DNA of 64,000 nt from Arenibacter sp. F26102 (GTDB lineage Bacteria > Bacteroidota > Bacteroidia > Flavobacteriales > Flavobacteriaceae), in contig NZ_JALKBC010000006.1 in the NCBI RefSeq assembly GCF_023015865.1, forward strand, positions 62,001 through 126,000, read 5' to 3'. The notes below the pieces were generated by a model. The model did not search any database. It had not been told where the DNA came from and worked only from the letters and a program-made list of their open reading frames with translations. Shown one piece after another: positions 62,795 through 64,000 of this stretch (the first letter of the stretch is position 1; each line of letters opens with the position of its first letter). Both the position numbers and the translations under genes were made by a program.

Positions 62795-63841
62795 TTATTG
62801 CATTTCACCCCTGAGAGATGTTTCATATATGGTTTTGAACAACTTTGGGGAAATATTATTACCAAGTAAATACATTAACTTGGTAATAGCCGCCTCAGTT
62901 GTAATATCCTTACCATTAATTACTTGTAGTTTTTGAAGGTGCTTACTGGTTTCATAATGCCCCATAAGAACACTGCCTCCTGAACACTGTGTTACATTAA
63001 TAATAAAAATTCCTCTTTCCATGGCTTTTTTTAATTCCAAGCCAAACCATTCGTTCGTTGGGGCATTTCCTGAGCCATATGTCTCCAAAACCACTGCCTT
63101 TAAGTTAGGGGAATTTAGGACACTGTGCAACACAGATTGGTTAAAACCAGGAAATAATTTAAAAATGAATACATTTTGATCCATTTCTTTATGCACTTTT
63201 AGTCTTTTAGCCGAGTTCGGTCTATATAAATACTCCTCATTTACTTTTAAATGTACCCCAGATTCTATTAATGCAGGATAATTTAAGGAGGCAAAAGCCT
63301 CAAAATGCTCTGCATTTATCTTGGTAGTCCTATTTGCCCTATATAATTTATATTCAAAATATAGACCAACTTCCTGCACTACGGGCTTGTTGTTTTTCCA
63401 CAATGCGGCAATCTGAATCGAAGTAATTAGATTCTCCTTGGCGTCTGTCCTTAAATCACCAATAGGCAACTGGGAACCCGTAAAAATCACTGGTTTCTGT
63501 AAATTCTCCAACATATAGCTCAAGGCTGAAGAAGTATAGCTCATAGTATCGCTTCCATGGAGCACTACAAAACCATCATGAGTATCATAATGATCCTCAA
63601 TAATCGCAGCGATATTGACCCAATGCCCCACATCCATATTGGACGAATCTATGGGCTCCTCAAATGAAACACTCTCTATGCTGCAGTCCAATTGATTGAG
63701 CTCTGGAATATTTTTAAGCAATTTGTTAAAATTAAAAGCTTTTAAGGCTCCGGACTCATAATCTTTAACCATACCTATGGTCCCTCCCGTATAAATAAGG
63801 AGAATCTTCGTTTTTTTGGCTACTGAAGTTCTATTATTCAA
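62795..63841 (-). CDS. ansA: Type I L-asparaginase
   Basis: A 348-aa cytosolic enzyme. First catalytic Thr in 'LIYTGGTIGMV' and second in 'VVLHGSDTMSYTSSALSYML'; 'PVIFTGSQLPIGDLRTDAKENL' (in two parts) is typical of type I enzymes. It hydrolyses asparagine to aspartate and ammonia. The start appears to be a TTG at 63841: an in-frame stop lies four codons upstream and no ATG is available before the first catalytic motif. tatD lies upstream on the same strand, a pairing seen in other Flavobacteriaceae. Confidence 0.92.
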   Translation of the reverse strand: MNNRTSVAKKTKILLIYTGGTIGMVKDYESGALKAFNFNKLLKNIPELNQLDCSIESVSFEEPIDSSNMDVGHWVNIAAIIEDHYDTHDGFVVLHGSDTMSYTSSALSYMLENLQKPVIFTGSQLPIGDLRTDAKENLITSIQIAALWKNNKPVVQEVGLYFEYKLYRANRTTKINAEHFEAFASLNYPALIESGVHLKVNEEYLYRPNSAKRLKVHKEMDQNVFIFKLFPGFNQSVLHSVLNSPNLKAVVLETYGSGNAPTNEWFGLELKKAMERGIFIINVTQCSGGSVLMGHYETSKHLQKLQVINGKDITTEAAITKLMYLLGNNISPKLFKTIYETSLRGEMQ

Positions 63842-63932
63842 TTTTAGTCTTTATTTAGGATACACAATGGCAAATGCCAAGCTATTTAATTAGAGATAAA
63901 TCCCATTTATTGGTCAATAGTTTCGACTATTT

Positions 63933-64000
63933 TTAAATTCCAAAAACCTCCTTGGAATTGGCAGTGGTTATAGCTGCAATTTCACCCTTATCCACCCCAT
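63933..64000 (-). CDS. tatD: TatD-family deoxyribonuclease, 3' end only
   Basis: The last 21 codons are visible from base 64000 to the TAA at 63933-63935, reading GVDKGEIAAITTANSKEVFGI. The 'I..ITT.N....FGI' ending is that of TatD-like metal-dependent hydrolases. The remainder lies outside the window, so the call rests on this short tail plus the expected neighbourhood with ansA. Confidence 0.7.
   Translation of the reverse strand, partial: GVDKGEIAAITTANSKEVFGI

Noticed and set aside
1-64000. CRISPR arrays, IS elements, prophage genes, known riboswitches
   Set aside because: No regularly spaced repeats, transposase or phage proteins, or recognisable riboswitch motifs were seen on either strand.

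Overview
The window is chromosomal DNA from a member of the Bacteroidota, very probably a marine or plant-polysaccharide-degrading Flavobacteriaceae. The evidence is a SusC/SusD pair with an ECF sigma factor and FecR anti-sigma factor, low-GC DNA, a TAnnTTTG-type -7 promoter element before rplM, few visible Shine-Dalgarno sequences, and the gene order rplM-rpsI-rpsB-tsf / pyrH-frr. The genus cannot be fixed from sequence alone. No integrase, transposase, prophage or CRISPR array is visible.

Region 1 (1-195) is the start of rimP, a core gene reading out of the window. Region 2 (about 0.77-31.9 kb) is a large polysaccharide utilization locus (PUL). On the minus strand, read in transcription order, it holds: an ECF sigma factor, FecR, a SusC with an STN signalling domain, SusD, a membrane-anchored SGNH/TPR protein, an S1 sulfatase, an alpha/beta esterase, a lipoprotein nucleoside hydrolase, two tandem GH10 enzymes, an SGNH esterase, a GH28 enzyme, a C-terminal gene fragment, a GH27 alpha-galactosidase, an exported FAD oxidoreductase, a second GH28, and two Asp-box (sialidase-fold) proteins. 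Two plus-strand genes accompany it: a GH29 fucosidase-like enzyme with an N-terminal beta-propeller, and an exported aldolase of the DHDPS/N-acetylneuraminate lyase family. The set suggests an acidic, acetylated and probably sulfated heteropolysaccharide containing galacturonate, galactose, fucose and a GH10-sensitive backbone. The exact substrate cannot be read from the sequence.

Region 3 (31.6-35.3 kb) holds a decayed nucleoside hydrolase relic, then a three-gene module resembling sxtI/sxtJ/sxtK: a NodU/CmcH carbamoyltransferase, a 49-aa membrane protein and a 133-aa membrane protein. It ends with a tRNA-Gln gene and its terminator. Region 4 (35.6-45.9 kb) is mixed housekeeping: a DUF2723 membrane protein, a thioredoxin-fold protein without its CxxC, a metallophosphoesterase, cutC, a glycosylasparaginase-type Ntn hydrolase, polA and a lipocalin-like lipoprotein.

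Region 5 (46.2-57.3 kb) is the translation cluster rplM-rpsI, rpsB-tsf, pyrH-frr, with an M61 peptidase on the opposite strand between tsf and pyrH, followed by an RND/MMPL transporter and asnS. Region 6 (57.4-64.0 kb) has rpoN, a PAP2-like membrane protein, an outer-membrane beta-barrel protein, an ExbB/unknown/ExbD/ExbD energization cluster, tRNA-Ser, type I asparaginase and the 3' end of tatD. The ExbBD cluster could energize TonB-dependent import, including through the SusC of region 2, but that link is an inference. Several start codons were moved inward to the first ATG where the longest frame began at an implausible TTG or GTG.
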